A stretch of DNA of 15,722 bases from an uncultured Bacilli bacterium (GTDB lineage Bacteria; Bacillota_I; Bacilli_A; RF39; UBA660). Under the pieces are notes generated by a model that searched no databases, was not told where the DNA came from, and saw nothing but the letters and a program-made list of their open reading frames with translations. Shown one piece after another: positions 1 to 7,772 of this stretch (the stretch's first letter is position 1; every line of letters starts with the position of its first letter). The stretch is from positions 1 to 15,722 of the forward strand of contig CANQXM010000016.1 of assembly GCA_947627835.1 (NCBI GenBank). The letters run 5' to 3'. Made by a program: the position numbers and the translations under genes.

Positions 1-38
1 TAAAAATTAACGTAGAACTTCCAATTTCACGAACAAAA
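1..38 (+). repeat. Recombination site copy A (degenerate inner arm)
   Basis: Positions 1-31 are identical to the reverse complement of 15646-15676 (site C) and share the 16-base core AACTTCCAATTTCACG with sites B and C. The outer arm AAATTAACG is at 4-12. The 17-base centre is at 13-29. The inner arm at 30-38 reads CGAACAAAA, whereas B and C have CGTTAATTT or a close variant, so this half-site is degenerate. A is in the same orientation as B and inverted relative to C. It may continue to the left of the window. Whether the recombinase still uses it is unknown. Confidence 0.75.
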
Positions 39-102
39 TGATTTTTCTAAATTGCAGTGTATTTTCCAATAGTAAACATATTACAAATATTAGATCATAC
101 AA

Positions 103-134
103 AAACTCCGTTTCGGTTTTAAGAAACGGAGTTT
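103..134 (-). terminator. Rho-independent terminator of the ATPase gene
   Basis: A perfect 12-bp stem (AAACTCCGTTTC at 103-114, GAAACGGAGTTT at 123-134) encloses an 8-base loop. On the minus strand the stem is followed by a T run (positions 105-101), the layout of an intrinsic terminator. It lies about 55 bases downstream of the ATPase stop codon and would stop that transcript before site A. Confidence 0.85.
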
Positions 135-187
135 GAAAATAGTTCACTAAAACATATTTTAATTTTTTATGATCATATAAAAAATTA

Positions 188-1498
188 TTATTGATTTATA
201 CAACATACTGCGTATAGTGGAATGGATTTTATATTTGTTTCAGGATTGTACCCAAAATCTTTTAAACTAATTCTAATCATATATTTTGGATGATACAATT
301 CGTTATAAACTTTTAAACTTTTTGATTGTGTATTTTCTTCGGCTTTTACTTCAATTGGTATGACTCCATCATTCATAGTAGAAATTAAAAAATCTACTTC
401 GGAATCTCGACTTCCTTTCCAATACAACAAATCAAATCCAATCGCTTTTAATTGATTTGCAACATAATTTTCAGTAATGATACCTTTATAGATTTTCATA
501 TCATCTATCATGATGGTTCGAATGTCGTTATTAACGATTCGATTAAATATTCCAACATCTGAATAATATATTTTGAAGACATTATTATCAACAAAACCTA
601 GTAAAGGTTTTTCTGGCCTTTTAACACACTTACATTGTTGAACCATACTACTTTCAACGAGCCAACTCAAAGGAGAGGCATATTCTCTTGATTTAGCATC
701 ATCAGTAATTACAGAGTATTGAAATTTTTTAGAAGCATTTTGTAATTGAGATGGCAAAGAATCATATATATTTCTGATTTTCAATGTTTCATTGGAATTT
801 AAAACATGATGATTCATATCATTTTTATAATCCTCAATCATATCGTTTAATGTAGATAAATCATAATTGTAATAATCATCCTTACATTCGATTAAGGCCT
901 TGATACTTTCTGGCATACCTCCTGACAATAAATATCTTCTATAATAATCTATGGCTGTTTTATGAAGTATTCCCATGGACTCATTTTTTTTGTAGCATTC
1001 TTTAATTTTCAGCAATAAAGATTCTTGATCAAATGCAATTAAAAATTCTTCAAAGTCCATAGGGTACATATATAATCTAGTTACTTTTCCTACTGGAAAA
1101 GATTTTTTTAATTTTGATAGTTTGACACCAAGCAAGGAACCTGCACAAATTATTCGAACATTGCTATGTTGTTCATTAAAATATTTTAATTCTGAAATTA
1201 GTTCTTCGCTAACTTGGATTTCATCAATAAATAAAATGCTATCCTCTTGATCAAAATCAAAATTTAACAAAATTTTTAAATCATTATATTTTTTATCCGA
1301 TGAATCATCAGAAGCATATAATTGCACAACATCAGAATCTTGTAATAAATTAATCTTCTTATAATGCTTAAATTCATTCTTACAAAATTCCTCAATAATA
1401 TATGTTTTTCCACATTGTCTTACTCCTAATACCATTAGTGGTTTAAAATTTTTAGTATTTTTCCATTCAAGTAAGTCATTATAAATTTTTCTTTTCAT
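188..1498 (-). CDS. ATP-binding protein, AAA_14 / DUF4143 family
   Basis: The protein has an N-terminal P-loop ATPase domain, with Walker A GVRQCGKT at residues 25-32 and Walker B ILFIDEIQ at about 88-95. Its C-terminal part has the DUF4143 look: a D-S-E-V-D-F-L-I stretch followed by I-E-V-K-A-E, resembling a PD-(D/E)xK nuclease-fold core. This family is widespread and mostly of unknown role; a nuclease or defence-like job is only conjecture. I start it at the ATG at 1498 (436 aa), not the GTG at 1510, because that GTG lies inside the ribosome-binding site AGAGGTG. It has its own promoter and terminator, so it is not part of the polysaccharide operon. Its presence between site A and the operon suggests accessory cargo. 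Confidence 0.9.
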   Translation of the reverse strand: MKRKIYNDLLEWKNTKNFKPLMVLGVRQCGKTYIIEEFCKNEFKHYKKINLLQDSDVVQLYASDDSSDKKYNDLKILLNFDFDQEDSILFIDEIQVSEELISELKYFNEQHSNVRIICAGSLLGVKLSKLKKSFPVGKVTRLYMYPMDFEEFLIAFDQESLLLKIKECYKKNESMGILHKTAIDYYRRYLLSGGMPESIKALIECKDDYYNYDLSTLNDMIEDYKNDMNHHVLNSNETLKIRNIYDSLPSQLQNASKKFQYSVITDDAKSREYASPLSWLVESSMVQQCKCVKRPEKPLLGFVDNNVFKIYYSDVGIFNRIVNNDIRTIMIDDMKIYKGIITENYVANQLKAIGFDLLYWKGSRDSEVDFLISTMNDGVIPIEVKAEENTQSKSLKVYNELYHPKYMIRISLKDFGYNPETNIKSIPLYAVCCINQ

Positions 1499-1524
1499 GC
1501 TATCTTGCACCTCTTATTAGCCTT

Positions 1525-1530
1525 ATTATA
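1525..1530 (-). promoter_or_regulatory. -10 box of the ATPase promoter
   Basis: A perfect TATAAT lies on the minus strand at 1530-1525, about 27 bases before the ATG at 1498. No good -35 hexamer is seen at 16-18 bases; the corresponding stretch (GTGCAA/GGTGCA) lies in the first 33-bp tandem repeat. Activation or repression through the repeats is therefore plausible but unproven. Confidence 0.6.
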
Positions 1531-1538
1531 GCACTTTT

Positions 1539-1627
1539 ACACCTTTTTGCACCCACTTTTTATCAAAATTTACACCTTTTTGCACCCACTTTTTATCAAA
1601 ATTTACACCTTTTTGCACCCACTTTTT
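1539..1627. repeat. 33-bp tandem repeat, 2.7 copies, upstream of the ATPase
   Basis: Two exact 33-bp units (1539-1571 and 1572-1604) are followed by a 23-bp partial unit (1605-1627). On the minus strand each unit carries GTGGGTGCAAAAAGGTG. The array abuts the -10 box of the ATPase promoter and occupies its -35 region. The related string GGTGCAA recurs in the ribosome-binding region at 1504-1510. There are no unique spacers, so this is not a CRISPR. Likely roles are iterated operator sites or a copy-number-variable promoter element. Confidence 0.9.
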
Positions 1628-1651
1628 AAAAGAACTCCAATTTTTGTCATG

Positions 1652-1707
1652 AAAAAAAGCAAGTTATTCGACCCATTTCATATCAAACAAGTCAATAATT
1701 TGCTTTT
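1652..1707 (-). terminator. Terminator at the end of the polysaccharide operon
   Basis: Two 14-base arms (1655-1668 and 1694-1707) are complementary except at one position, with a 25-base loop. On the minus strand the hairpin is followed by seven T (1658-1652). It starts five bases after the ugd stop codon, as expected for an intrinsic terminator ending the operon. The long loop and low GC lower confidence. It separates the operon from the ATPase gene. Confidence 0.6.
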
Positions 1708-1711
1708 AAAA

Positions 1712-2878
1712 TTAATCTCTCGTATATAAATCTCTTGTATAGATCTTATCTTTAACATCTTGAAGATGTTCATCCAAACGATTAGCTACAATAACATCAG
1801 AGTTATTTTTAAACTCATCTAAAGAATGAATCACGTCGCAACCATCAAATTGATTATCTTTCAAAGTTGGTTCATAAATAACAATTTTTACTTGAGCATT
1901 TTTTAAATGTTCAATTACACTTTGAATAGCACTTGCACGGAAGTTATCAGAATCGGTTTTCATCGTTAATCGATAGATTCCTACCGTTTTCGGATTCCTT
2001 TTTAAAATCATATCTGCAATATGTTTTTTTCTTGTGTCGTTTGCTTTTACAATGGCTTCAATCATATTTTCAGGAACATTTTTGAAGTTTGCTAATAATT
2101 GCTTTGTATCTTTTGGTAAACAATATCCGCCATAACCAAAAGATGGATTATTATAATGATTACCAATTCTTGGATCTAAGCAAACTCCATCAATAATGGC
2201 TTTTGTATCCAATCCCTTTAATTCAGCATAGGTATCTAATTCATTAAAGTAAGCAACGCGCAGTGCTAAGTAAGTATTTGCAAAAAGTTTTACTGCTTCT
2301 GCCTCAGTAGAATTCATATAAAGTACTGGAATATCTTCTTTTTTAGCACTATCTTTTAATAGAGAAGCAAAGACTTCTGCACGTTTACTTTTTTCTCCAA
2401 CAATAATTCTTGATGGATATAAATTATCGTATAATGCCTGTCCCTCTCTTAAAAATTCTGGAGAGAAAAAGATATTATCAATATGATATTTTTCTTTTAC
2501 GTTTTCAACAAATCCAACTGGAATGGTTGATTTTACAACCATGGTAGTATTCAAATTCATCTTTGTTACTTTTTGAATAATGTCTTCTACACTCGATGTA
2601 TCAAAGAAATTTTGTTCATCATCATAATTTGTTGGAGTACTAATAATAATATAATCCGCATCTTTAAAAGCATCTTCGTAATCCAAAGTGGCTCTTAAAT
2701 TTAATTCTTTTTCTTTCAAATATTCTTCAATATATTTATCTTTAATAGGAGAAATATGACGATTAATCATATCCACTTTTTCTTTAATAATATCTAGTGC
2801 TACGACTTCATTTTTTTGAGATAATAACACTGCTAATGACAACCCCACATATCCTGTTCCTGCTACTGCAATTTTCAT
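1712..2878 (-). CDS. ugd: UDP-glucose 6-dehydrogenase
   Basis: This enzyme oxidises UDP-glucose to UDP-glucuronic acid with two NAD+ in the cytoplasm, supplying acidic sugar for surface polysaccharide. The Rossmann motif GTGYVG is at residues 7-12. The STIPVGF stretch is at 117-123 and SPEFLREG at 139-146. The catalytic cysteine (residue 253) sits in GYGGYCLPKD, and the C terminus ends in the usual YTRD-type tail. Length is 388 aa, typical of the short bacterial form. I chose the ATG at 2878 because the NAD motif begins there and AAAGGAAG lies 8 bases upstream; a longer reading from 2914 adds 12 unrelated residues. It is the last gene of the operon, 66 bases after the flippase, and has a good promoter of its own. 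Confidence 0.96.
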   Translation of the reverse strand: MKIAVAGTGYVGLSLAVLLSQKNEVVALDIIKEKVDMINRHISPIKDKYIEEYLKEKELNLRATLDYEDAFKDADYIIISTPTNYDDEQNFFDTSSVEDIIQKVTKMNLNTTMVVKSTIPVGFVENVKEKYHIDNIFFSPEFLREGQALYDNLYPSRIIVGEKSKRAEVFASLLKDSAKKEDIPVLYMNSTEAEAVKLFANTYLALRVAYFNELDTYAELKGLDTKAIIDGVCLDPRIGNHYNNPSFGYGGYCLPKDTKQLLANFKNVPENMIEAIVKANDTRKKHIADMILKRNPKTVGIYRLTMKTDSDNFRASAIQSVIEHLKNAQVKIVIYEPTLKDNQFDGCDVIHSLDEFKNNSDVIVANRLDEHLQDVKDKIYTRDLYTRD

Positions 2879-2902
2879 AGTGTACTTCCTTTCATAGATA
2901 GA

Positions 2903-2931
2903 ATTATATAACATAAACGAATTTATCGCAA
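2903..2931 (-). promoter_or_regulatory. Internal promoter for ugd
   Basis: On the minus strand, TTGCGA (2931-2926) is followed after exactly 17 bases by TATAAT (2908-2903). The -10 is a perfect match and the -35 matches at four of six positions. It lies in the only sizeable gap inside the operon, 25 bases before the ugd ATG. It would keep UDP-glucuronate synthesis on independently of the distal operon promoter. Confidence 0.65.
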
Positions 2932-2944
2932 TGAAAACGATTTT

Positions 2945-4348
2945 TTATGATTTTATAAGATTTAGTTTTTTTAATATTTTTACAAGAAAAGATTTATTGA
3001 TGACATAAAATAGGAAAAATGCTAAAAAGACGTTGATAATATTTAACAAATCAATCTTGAAATATTGTGATACAACAAAATATCCTAAGATACCAAGTAA
3101 GATAAAGTTATTGGTATTAATCTTTAAATGAATCGTTTTTCGAATATCCAAATAGCGAATAATAAATAATACAAAATAAGAGATTAAAGTAGAAACAACA
3201 GAAGCATAAAGACCAATGTTGGTAATTAATAAGATATGAATTATAATATTTAATATTGCTGCTATCATCGTTGTAATTCCATTTTTATAAGACTTTAAAG
3301 TGGCAACATAAATTCCTCCAATAAAGCTAGATAACATCGAAAAAATAACGGCAAGAATTAAGATAGGCGTTAGATAATAACCCAGTGCATATCGTTCATC
3401 GAATAAAAAATCAAAATAGAAAAAGTTAAAAACAATCACAACACAAGAAATCGGAATTAAGACTCTTAACATATTGTTCATAACTTGATTATAATAATCA
3501 TCCCGGTCTTTATCATTCATGGTTTCTACAGCATTTTCTTGCCAAGACAAATGGAAAACATTAAATAAGGTCTGACACAAATTAGGAATTTTATGTGCAA
3601 CTGATAAGATGGCATTAAATCCAGTTCCTAACCAAGTACTAACAATCGTTCTATCAGAAGCATCCATAATCCACCATGCAATCAAATTTGGAATCATTGG
3701 AATAGCATATTTACACATTTTAATAAATAATTTGCCATCCAAATCTTTTAAAGAAACGTATTGGCAAACATTGGACTTAATCGCCATATATAAAATACTG
3801 ATGATATATCCTAGAGCATAGCCATAAACGATTCCATTTAAGGATAAACCAAATACTTTTACAAATAATGTAACTAATGTAGCCATAGAAAAGGAATAAA
3901 TAATGTTAGCAACTGTATAAGTAGTTAATTGTTTTATTCCCCTTAATACCATTGTCATAAAGTTATAGCAAGTTTCTGAAAAAAGTAATAAATAAAACAA
4001 AACAGCAACATTTCGAATTGTGCTACTAAAACAAGAAATAAAAAATAAGAGAATTCCGCTTAGTGCAAATCCAATTAAAGTTACTACGAGAGAAATCGTT
4101 ACAACACTTTTTTTATTTTTTACTTCGTTTCCTGCTAAAAAGCGAAACAATGCTTCACCAAATCCTAATGTAATGAGTGGAAGTAGCAATGAAACATAAG
4201 TAAGTAATAAATCAAGTGTTCCATATACTTCTTGTGATACCCATCTTGTAAAAAGAGGAGTCATTAAAAACATCAACCCTTTTGTACAAATGGTTCCAAA
4301 AGTTAATATGGCTGTATTTTTAACTAATTTAGAGCTGCGATTTGTCAT
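2945..4348 (-). CDS. Polysaccharide flippase, Wzx-like (MOP superfamily)
   Basis: This is a highly hydrophobic protein of 467 aa with about 12 predicted membrane segments. Its N terminus (K-N-T-A-I-L-T-F-G-T-I-C-T-K-G, then TPLFTRWVSQEVYGTLDLL) is typical of oligosaccharide flippases of the polysaccharide_synt/MATE-like group. It would move the lipid-linked repeat unit across the membrane for the polymerase. The start is supported by AGGAAGG five bases upstream. The first 20 bases overlap the end of the preceding beta-propeller gene, so the two are likely translationally coupled. The family assignment is firm; the substrate cannot be read from sequence. Confidence 0.92.
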   Translation of the reverse strand: MTNRSSKLVKNTAILTFGTICTKGLMFLMTPLFTRWVSQEVYGTLDLLLTYVSLLLPLITLGFGEALFRFLAGNEVKNKKSVVTISLVVTLIGFALSGILLFFISCFSSTIRNVAVLFYLLLFSETCYNFMTMVLRGIKQLTTYTVANIIYSFSMATLVTLFVKVFGLSLNGIVYGYALGYIISILYMAIKSNVCQYVSLKDLDGKLFIKMCKYAIPMIPNLIAWWIMDASDRTIVSTWLGTGFNAILSVAHKIPNLCQTLFNVFHLSWQENAVETMNDKDRDDYYNQVMNNMLRVLIPISCVVIVFNFFYFDFLFDERYALGYYLTPILILAVIFSMLSSFIGGIYVATLKSYKNGITTMIAAILNIIIHILLITNIGLYASVVSTLISYFVLFIIRYLDIRKTIHLKINTNNFILLGILGYFVVSQYFKIDLLNIINVFLAFFLFYVINKSFLVKILKKLNLIKS

Positions 4349-5591
4349 AAAAACCTTCCTTTAATTGAATATATACTAAATTTCGCTTGTTTCCTTTATA
4401 TGTACTATCAATGATAATTCCATCCGGTACAATTCGAGGATGTAAATCACATCTTTGATCATACATTAAACGAGGATTTGAAAAGATACTTAGAATTTTC
4501 TCATAAGATGCATTTTTGATATTAAATTGAAATAAATGTTGAAAAAAGTAGTCATCTGGATATGTATCGGAAATAAACTGATCATGATGATAATATGTTG
4601 GATGACCATCAAGTTTTAGATGATCATTATCAAGCATGATATAGTTATTCTCTTTTAAAGAATAAATGCGATAATCATGATTTTCTGGATTTTTGGTAAA
4701 AGTAGTCACTAATAAATGATCGTTATCTATCCAATCATAATGAGATGCATTTGCCATTTCTTCGAGTACTTGTAATTGTGATTTCGAAATATCATACACG
4801 CATAGTCTCACTTTCCAATCAGAGGTAGTAGATTGCGTATATAAATGAAAAAACATAAATTTTTTTCCATTTGGTGCAAAAGAAACATGATTAATATAAT
4901 GTTGATAAGATGAATAGTTTGGGACATCTTTGGCTAAATCATATAATGAAAGAGTTAATTTGCTGGTATTTCTTTTTAAATCTACTAAAAATAATCCATC
5001 ATCTTGAGGATAAAAATCACTTTCGGATATATCTGGTAATTTATCATAACCATATCCAGGTCTTAATCTTTGCAATCTTGAGAAATTAATACTGACACCA
5101 TAAGTTTCATCTTGATTGATATCATATAAAGGATAAGAAATCGTCTTGATTACTTTTTTGGTTTGAATATCAAAATATTTAGCACAATACTTATTTTGAT
5201 AAATATCATTATAAATAATTACATGATCCTCTTTAGACCAGCGTAACCGAGATCCTTGTTGCCAACACCATGCTTCACTTTGGGTAAGTTTTGTATATTT
5301 TTGAGTGTTAGTGTCAAAGTAGCCAATTTCCACTTGATCTTTTGCGGTGTCGGCGTATTTTTTCACAACATGACAAAGTAATTTATGATTCTTTAACGGA
5401 TTGATATCATAATAGCCAAAAAAGACATTTTTTCCTTTTAAAGAAAAAGTATTTATTTTTTCTACAAGGTTTGTGTTCCATGTTATCCTTTTTTTAAACA
5501 TAAATTTGGGATAGTTTAAGACGTACATTACAATGGCTTTGCAATATCTCAAAAACTTTCGGCCAAAAATTTTTATTAAAATTTTTTTCAT
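4329..5591 (-). CDS. Beta-propeller-like protein of polysaccharide locus, function unknown
   Basis: This 420-aa protein has a short basic, hydrophobic N-terminal stretch (about residues 1-35). Strand-rich repeats follow, such as F-F-G-Y-Y-D-I-N-P, S-R-L-R-W-S-K-E-D-H and V-S-F-A-P-N-G-K-K-F-M-F-F, which resemble blades of TolB/oligogalacturonate-lyase-type propellers. I see no glycosyltransferase motif, and a lyase role is not supported. Proteins of this look occur in polysaccharide clusters, but I know no proven function. It lies 5 bases after the GT2 gene and overlaps the flippase by 20 bases, so it belongs to the operon. It could modify or bind the repeat unit, or be a glycosyltransferase partner. 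The coding call is sure; the role is not. Confidence 0.8.
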   Translation of the reverse strand: MKKILIKIFGRKFLRYCKAIVMYVLNYPKFMFKKRITWNTNLVEKINTFSLKGKNVFFGYYDINPLKNHKLLCHVVKKYADTAKDQVEIGYFDTNTQKYTKLTQSEAWCWQQGSRLRWSKEDHVIIYNDIYQNKYCAKYFDIQTKKVIKTISYPLYDINQDETYGVSINFSRLQRLRPGYGYDKLPDISESDFYPQDDGLFLVDLKRNTSKLTLSLYDLAKDVPNYSSYQHYINHVSFAPNGKKFMFFHLYTQSTTSDWKVRLCVYDISKSQLQVLEEMANASHYDWIDNDHLLVTTFTKNPENHDYRIYSLKENNYIMLDNDHLKLDGHPTYYHHDQFISDTYPDDYFFQHLFQFNIKNASYEKILSIFSNPRLMYDQRCDLHPRIVPDGIIIDSTYKGNKRNLVYIQLKEGFYDKSQL

Positions 5592-5596
5592 GCTTC

Positions 5597-6724
5597 CTAC
5601 CGTTCTTTCTTAATTTTCAAACTATCAAAGAAATCCTTTGAATTCGTATATTTTTTAGAATGCTCTTGACTGTATAAAGATATTTGAGGATTTTTTTGAT
5701 ATGCAGAAATATAAGTTTTATATTCTAAACTACCGGTATCATAATTTCCTTCCTTGGCAATTTTGGTATATCTTTCTAAGTCACGATTTAAAAATTTATA
5801 ATGTAACAAGGCTCCTTTGATTTTTAAGTGATAGTTGTCTTTATATGGAAATTGCCAATGCGACCACGCTTGTATATCTCCTCTTTTTAGTTTAAATAAT
5901 GGATGTTTATTAAGGCCCGGATTTAAATCAAATACCCGCTTTCTAGGGCCACCGAATAGAGCGTTACATGGGCTTTTTTCTGCAAATGTATAAGTATCCG
6001 TATCATAATAACAATATTTTGCTCTGATATCCTTGTCTTCAGTATTTGAAAAAATACCTTCTTGACTATACATTTCTGTCATCAAAGCAGATACACGCCG
6101 TTGCTTGCTTTTTTCTAATTCCTCGATAAAATCATTAATTTTTTTGTTTTCACAATCTTCATAAATAAATAATTCATCGGAATCCACATATAAATACCAT
6201 TTATCAAAACCATAATGAGCAAAAATTCGATTAGCCCAGGCTTCTTTATTTAAAGTAGAATACTTTGTATGACATATATATAAATCAACATTTTTTTGCT
6301 TTCTTAAATATTCAATGGTTCCGTCGGTGGACTCATTATCGATTATCACAAATCTTTTGATTCCCAAATTGCGATAGTGATTAAAAAGCATTTTCATTCG
6401 ATCTATATCATTTTTTTCAACACACACTAAAATTGGATCATATTTACCTAATTTGATTGAACTTAATTTATCTGGTTCAATTTCACATTTAGTAAAAAGC
6501 AAAGGAATCTCCGCTTCTTTAGGTTGATACCATATAAACTTTAAAAAGGCCTTTTTAAAAATTTGTAAATTTTCTTCGCTAATAGAAATATATTTTTGAT
6601 TTTCAAAGTTTGCAAAGGCTTCCTTTATTTTTTTACGGTTTGAAAGAGTGGTATTTAAATTTTTAACACCACGTAACTTTTGAATAAAAATAAATTTGCG
6701 CTCAAGTGAATTTTTCAGTGTCAT
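5597..6724 (-). CDS. Glycosyltransferase, GT2-like (Glyco_tranf_2_4 type)
   Basis: An N-terminal extension of about 90 residues precedes a compact GT-A domain. It begins with YDPILVCVEKND and continues with FVIIDNESTDGT (about 125-136), the nucleotide-sugar binding loop. The metal-binding DSDE motif is at 181-184 in WYLYVDSDELFIYED. The WSHWQFPY and LLHYKF segments further on are also usual in this group. It probably adds one sugar of the repeat unit on the cytoplasmic face of the membrane; donor and acceptor are unknown. Its ATG overlaps the stop codon of the epimerase gene by 4 bases (ATGA), which indicates coupled translation. Length is 375 aa. Confidence 0.88.
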   Translation of the reverse strand: MTLKNSLERKFIFIQKLRGVKNLNTTLSNRKKIKEAFANFENQKYISISEENLQIFKKAFLKFIWYQPKEAEIPLLFTKCEIEPDKLSSIKLGKYDPILVCVEKNDIDRMKMLFNHYRNLGIKRFVIIDNESTDGTIEYLRKQKNVDLYICHTKYSTLNKEAWANRIFAHYGFDKWYLYVDSDELFIYEDCENKKINDFIEELEKSKQRRVSALMTEMYSQEGIFSNTEDKDIRAKYCYYDTDTYTFAEKSPCNALFGGPRKRVFDLNPGLNKHPLFKLKRGDIQAWSHWQFPYKDNYHLKIKGALLHYKFLNRDLERYTKIAKEGNYDTGSLEYKTYISAYQKNPQISLYSQEHSKKYTNSKDFFDSLKIKKER

Positions 6725-7758
6725 TGTTCTTTCTCCTTACTATAAAAATCCTTATACCAATTGGCAAAGTTTCGTAACCCGGTTCTTAAATCAGTACTTG
6801 GTTTAAATCCAAAATCTTTTTCTAAAGCAGAAGTATCCGCATAAGTAACAGCTACATCTCCTTTTTGCATGTCCACTAACTCTTTATGAGAATCAAAATC
6901 ATAATCTTGCGGAAGGACTCCAGCTCGAATTAATTCTTCTTGTAAAATTTCTACAAATTTAAGTAAATTGACTGGACTACCATTGCCAATATTATAAATA
7001 GCATATGGAACCTCTTGGTCTGGTACTCCCTTGATTACACGAGATATTCCTTCAACGATATCATCTACATAGGTGAAATCCCTCTCACAATTTCCATAAT
7101 TAAAAATTTGGATAGTGTCTCCATTTAGTAATTTGTTTGTAAAACTAAAATAAGCCATATCCGGTCTTCCAAGTGGACCATATACCGTGAAGAAGCGAAG
7201 TCCAGTTGTAGGAATATGATAAAGTTTCGAATAGGCATGTGCGAGTAATTCATTCGATTTCTTCGTCGCAGCATATAAACTTACGGGTTCATCTACTTTA
7301 TCATCAGTAGAATATGGAATTTTATTATTATTTCCATAAACAGAAGAAGAGGATGCATATACTAAGTGTTCTACTGGATGATTTCGACAAGCTTCCAAAA
7401 TATTGAAAAAGCCGATGATATTCGATTCAATATAAGCATCTGGATTTGTAATTGAATATCGAACTCCTGCTTGAGCAGCAAGATTAATGACAATATCAAA
7501 TTTTTCTTCTTGAAATAATCGATTAATTAAATCTTTATCTGCAAGATTTCCTTTAATAAACCGAAAATTAGGATATTGCTCTAAATCATGAAGTCTCGTT
7601 TGTTTTAATCGAATGTCATAATATTCATTCATATTATCTAGCCCAACAATTTGAATATTTTCTTCAGAACGCATTAATTTTTTTGTGAGGAAATATCCTA
7701 TAAAACCAATACTTCCAGTAATTAATATTTTTTTATTTTTCATTTCTATTTTTTTCAT
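6721..7758 (-). CDS. NAD-dependent epimerase, UDP-glucuronate 4-epimerase-like
   Basis: This is an extended short-chain dehydrogenase of 345 aa. The NAD motif GSIGFIG is at residues 15-21, the SSSSVYG serine loop at 136-142 and the catalytic Y162-x3-K166 in YAATK. The segments LAAQAGVRYSI, FFTVYGPLGRPDMA and RDFTYVDDIVEGI are characteristic of UDP-glucuronate 4-epimerases, which interconvert UDP-GlcA and UDP-GalA. With Ugd in the same operon this predicts UDP-galacturonate production. I chose the ATG at 7758: AAAGGA lies 7-8 bases upstream, whereas a start at 7776 would need TTG. The exact substrate is inferred; another UDP-uronate or UDP-hexose is possible. Confidence 0.9.
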   Translation of the reverse strand: MKKIEMKNKKILITGSIGFIGYFLTKKLMRSEENIQIVGLDNMNEYYDIRLKQTRLHDLEQYPNFRFIKGNLADKDLINRLFQEEKFDIVINLAAQAGVRYSITNPDAYIESNIIGFFNILEACRNHPVEHLVYASSSSVYGNNNKIPYSTDDKVDEPVSLYAATKKSNELLAHAYSKLYHIPTTGLRFFTVYGPLGRPDMAYFSFTNKLLNGDTIQIFNYGNCERDFTYVDDIVEGISRVIKGVPDQEVPYAIYNIGNGSPVNLLKFVEILQEELIRAGVLPQDYDFDSHKELVDMQKGDVAVTYADTSALEKDFGFKPSTDLRTGLRNFANWYKDFYSKEKEQ

Positions 7759-7772
7759 ATATTTATTTCCTT

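Noticed and set aside
526..536. CGTTATTAACG, resembling the crossover-site arms
   Set aside because: It lies inside the ATPase coding region, lacks the AACTTCCAATTTCACG core and the 17-base spacing, and is a short palindrome expected in AT-rich DNA.
1539..1627. CRISPR array
   Set aside because: The 33-bp units are directly adjacent without unique spacers, and no cas genes are present.
1547..1729. Plus-strand reading frame coding for a repeated HPLFIKIYTFL peptide
   Set aside because: It is only the translation of the 33-bp DNA repeats, has no ribosome-binding site and runs into the end of ugd.
1712..2914. Longer ugd start at 2914
   Set aside because: The extra 12 residues precede the conserved MKIAVAGTGYVG start, cover the promoter region, and lack a better ribosome-binding site.
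3609..3821. Short plus-strand reading frame inside the flippase gene
   Set aside because: Antisense shadow of the flippase with no ribosome-binding site; the same applies to the frames at 9141-9344, 14073-14300 and 14387-14581 within other genes.
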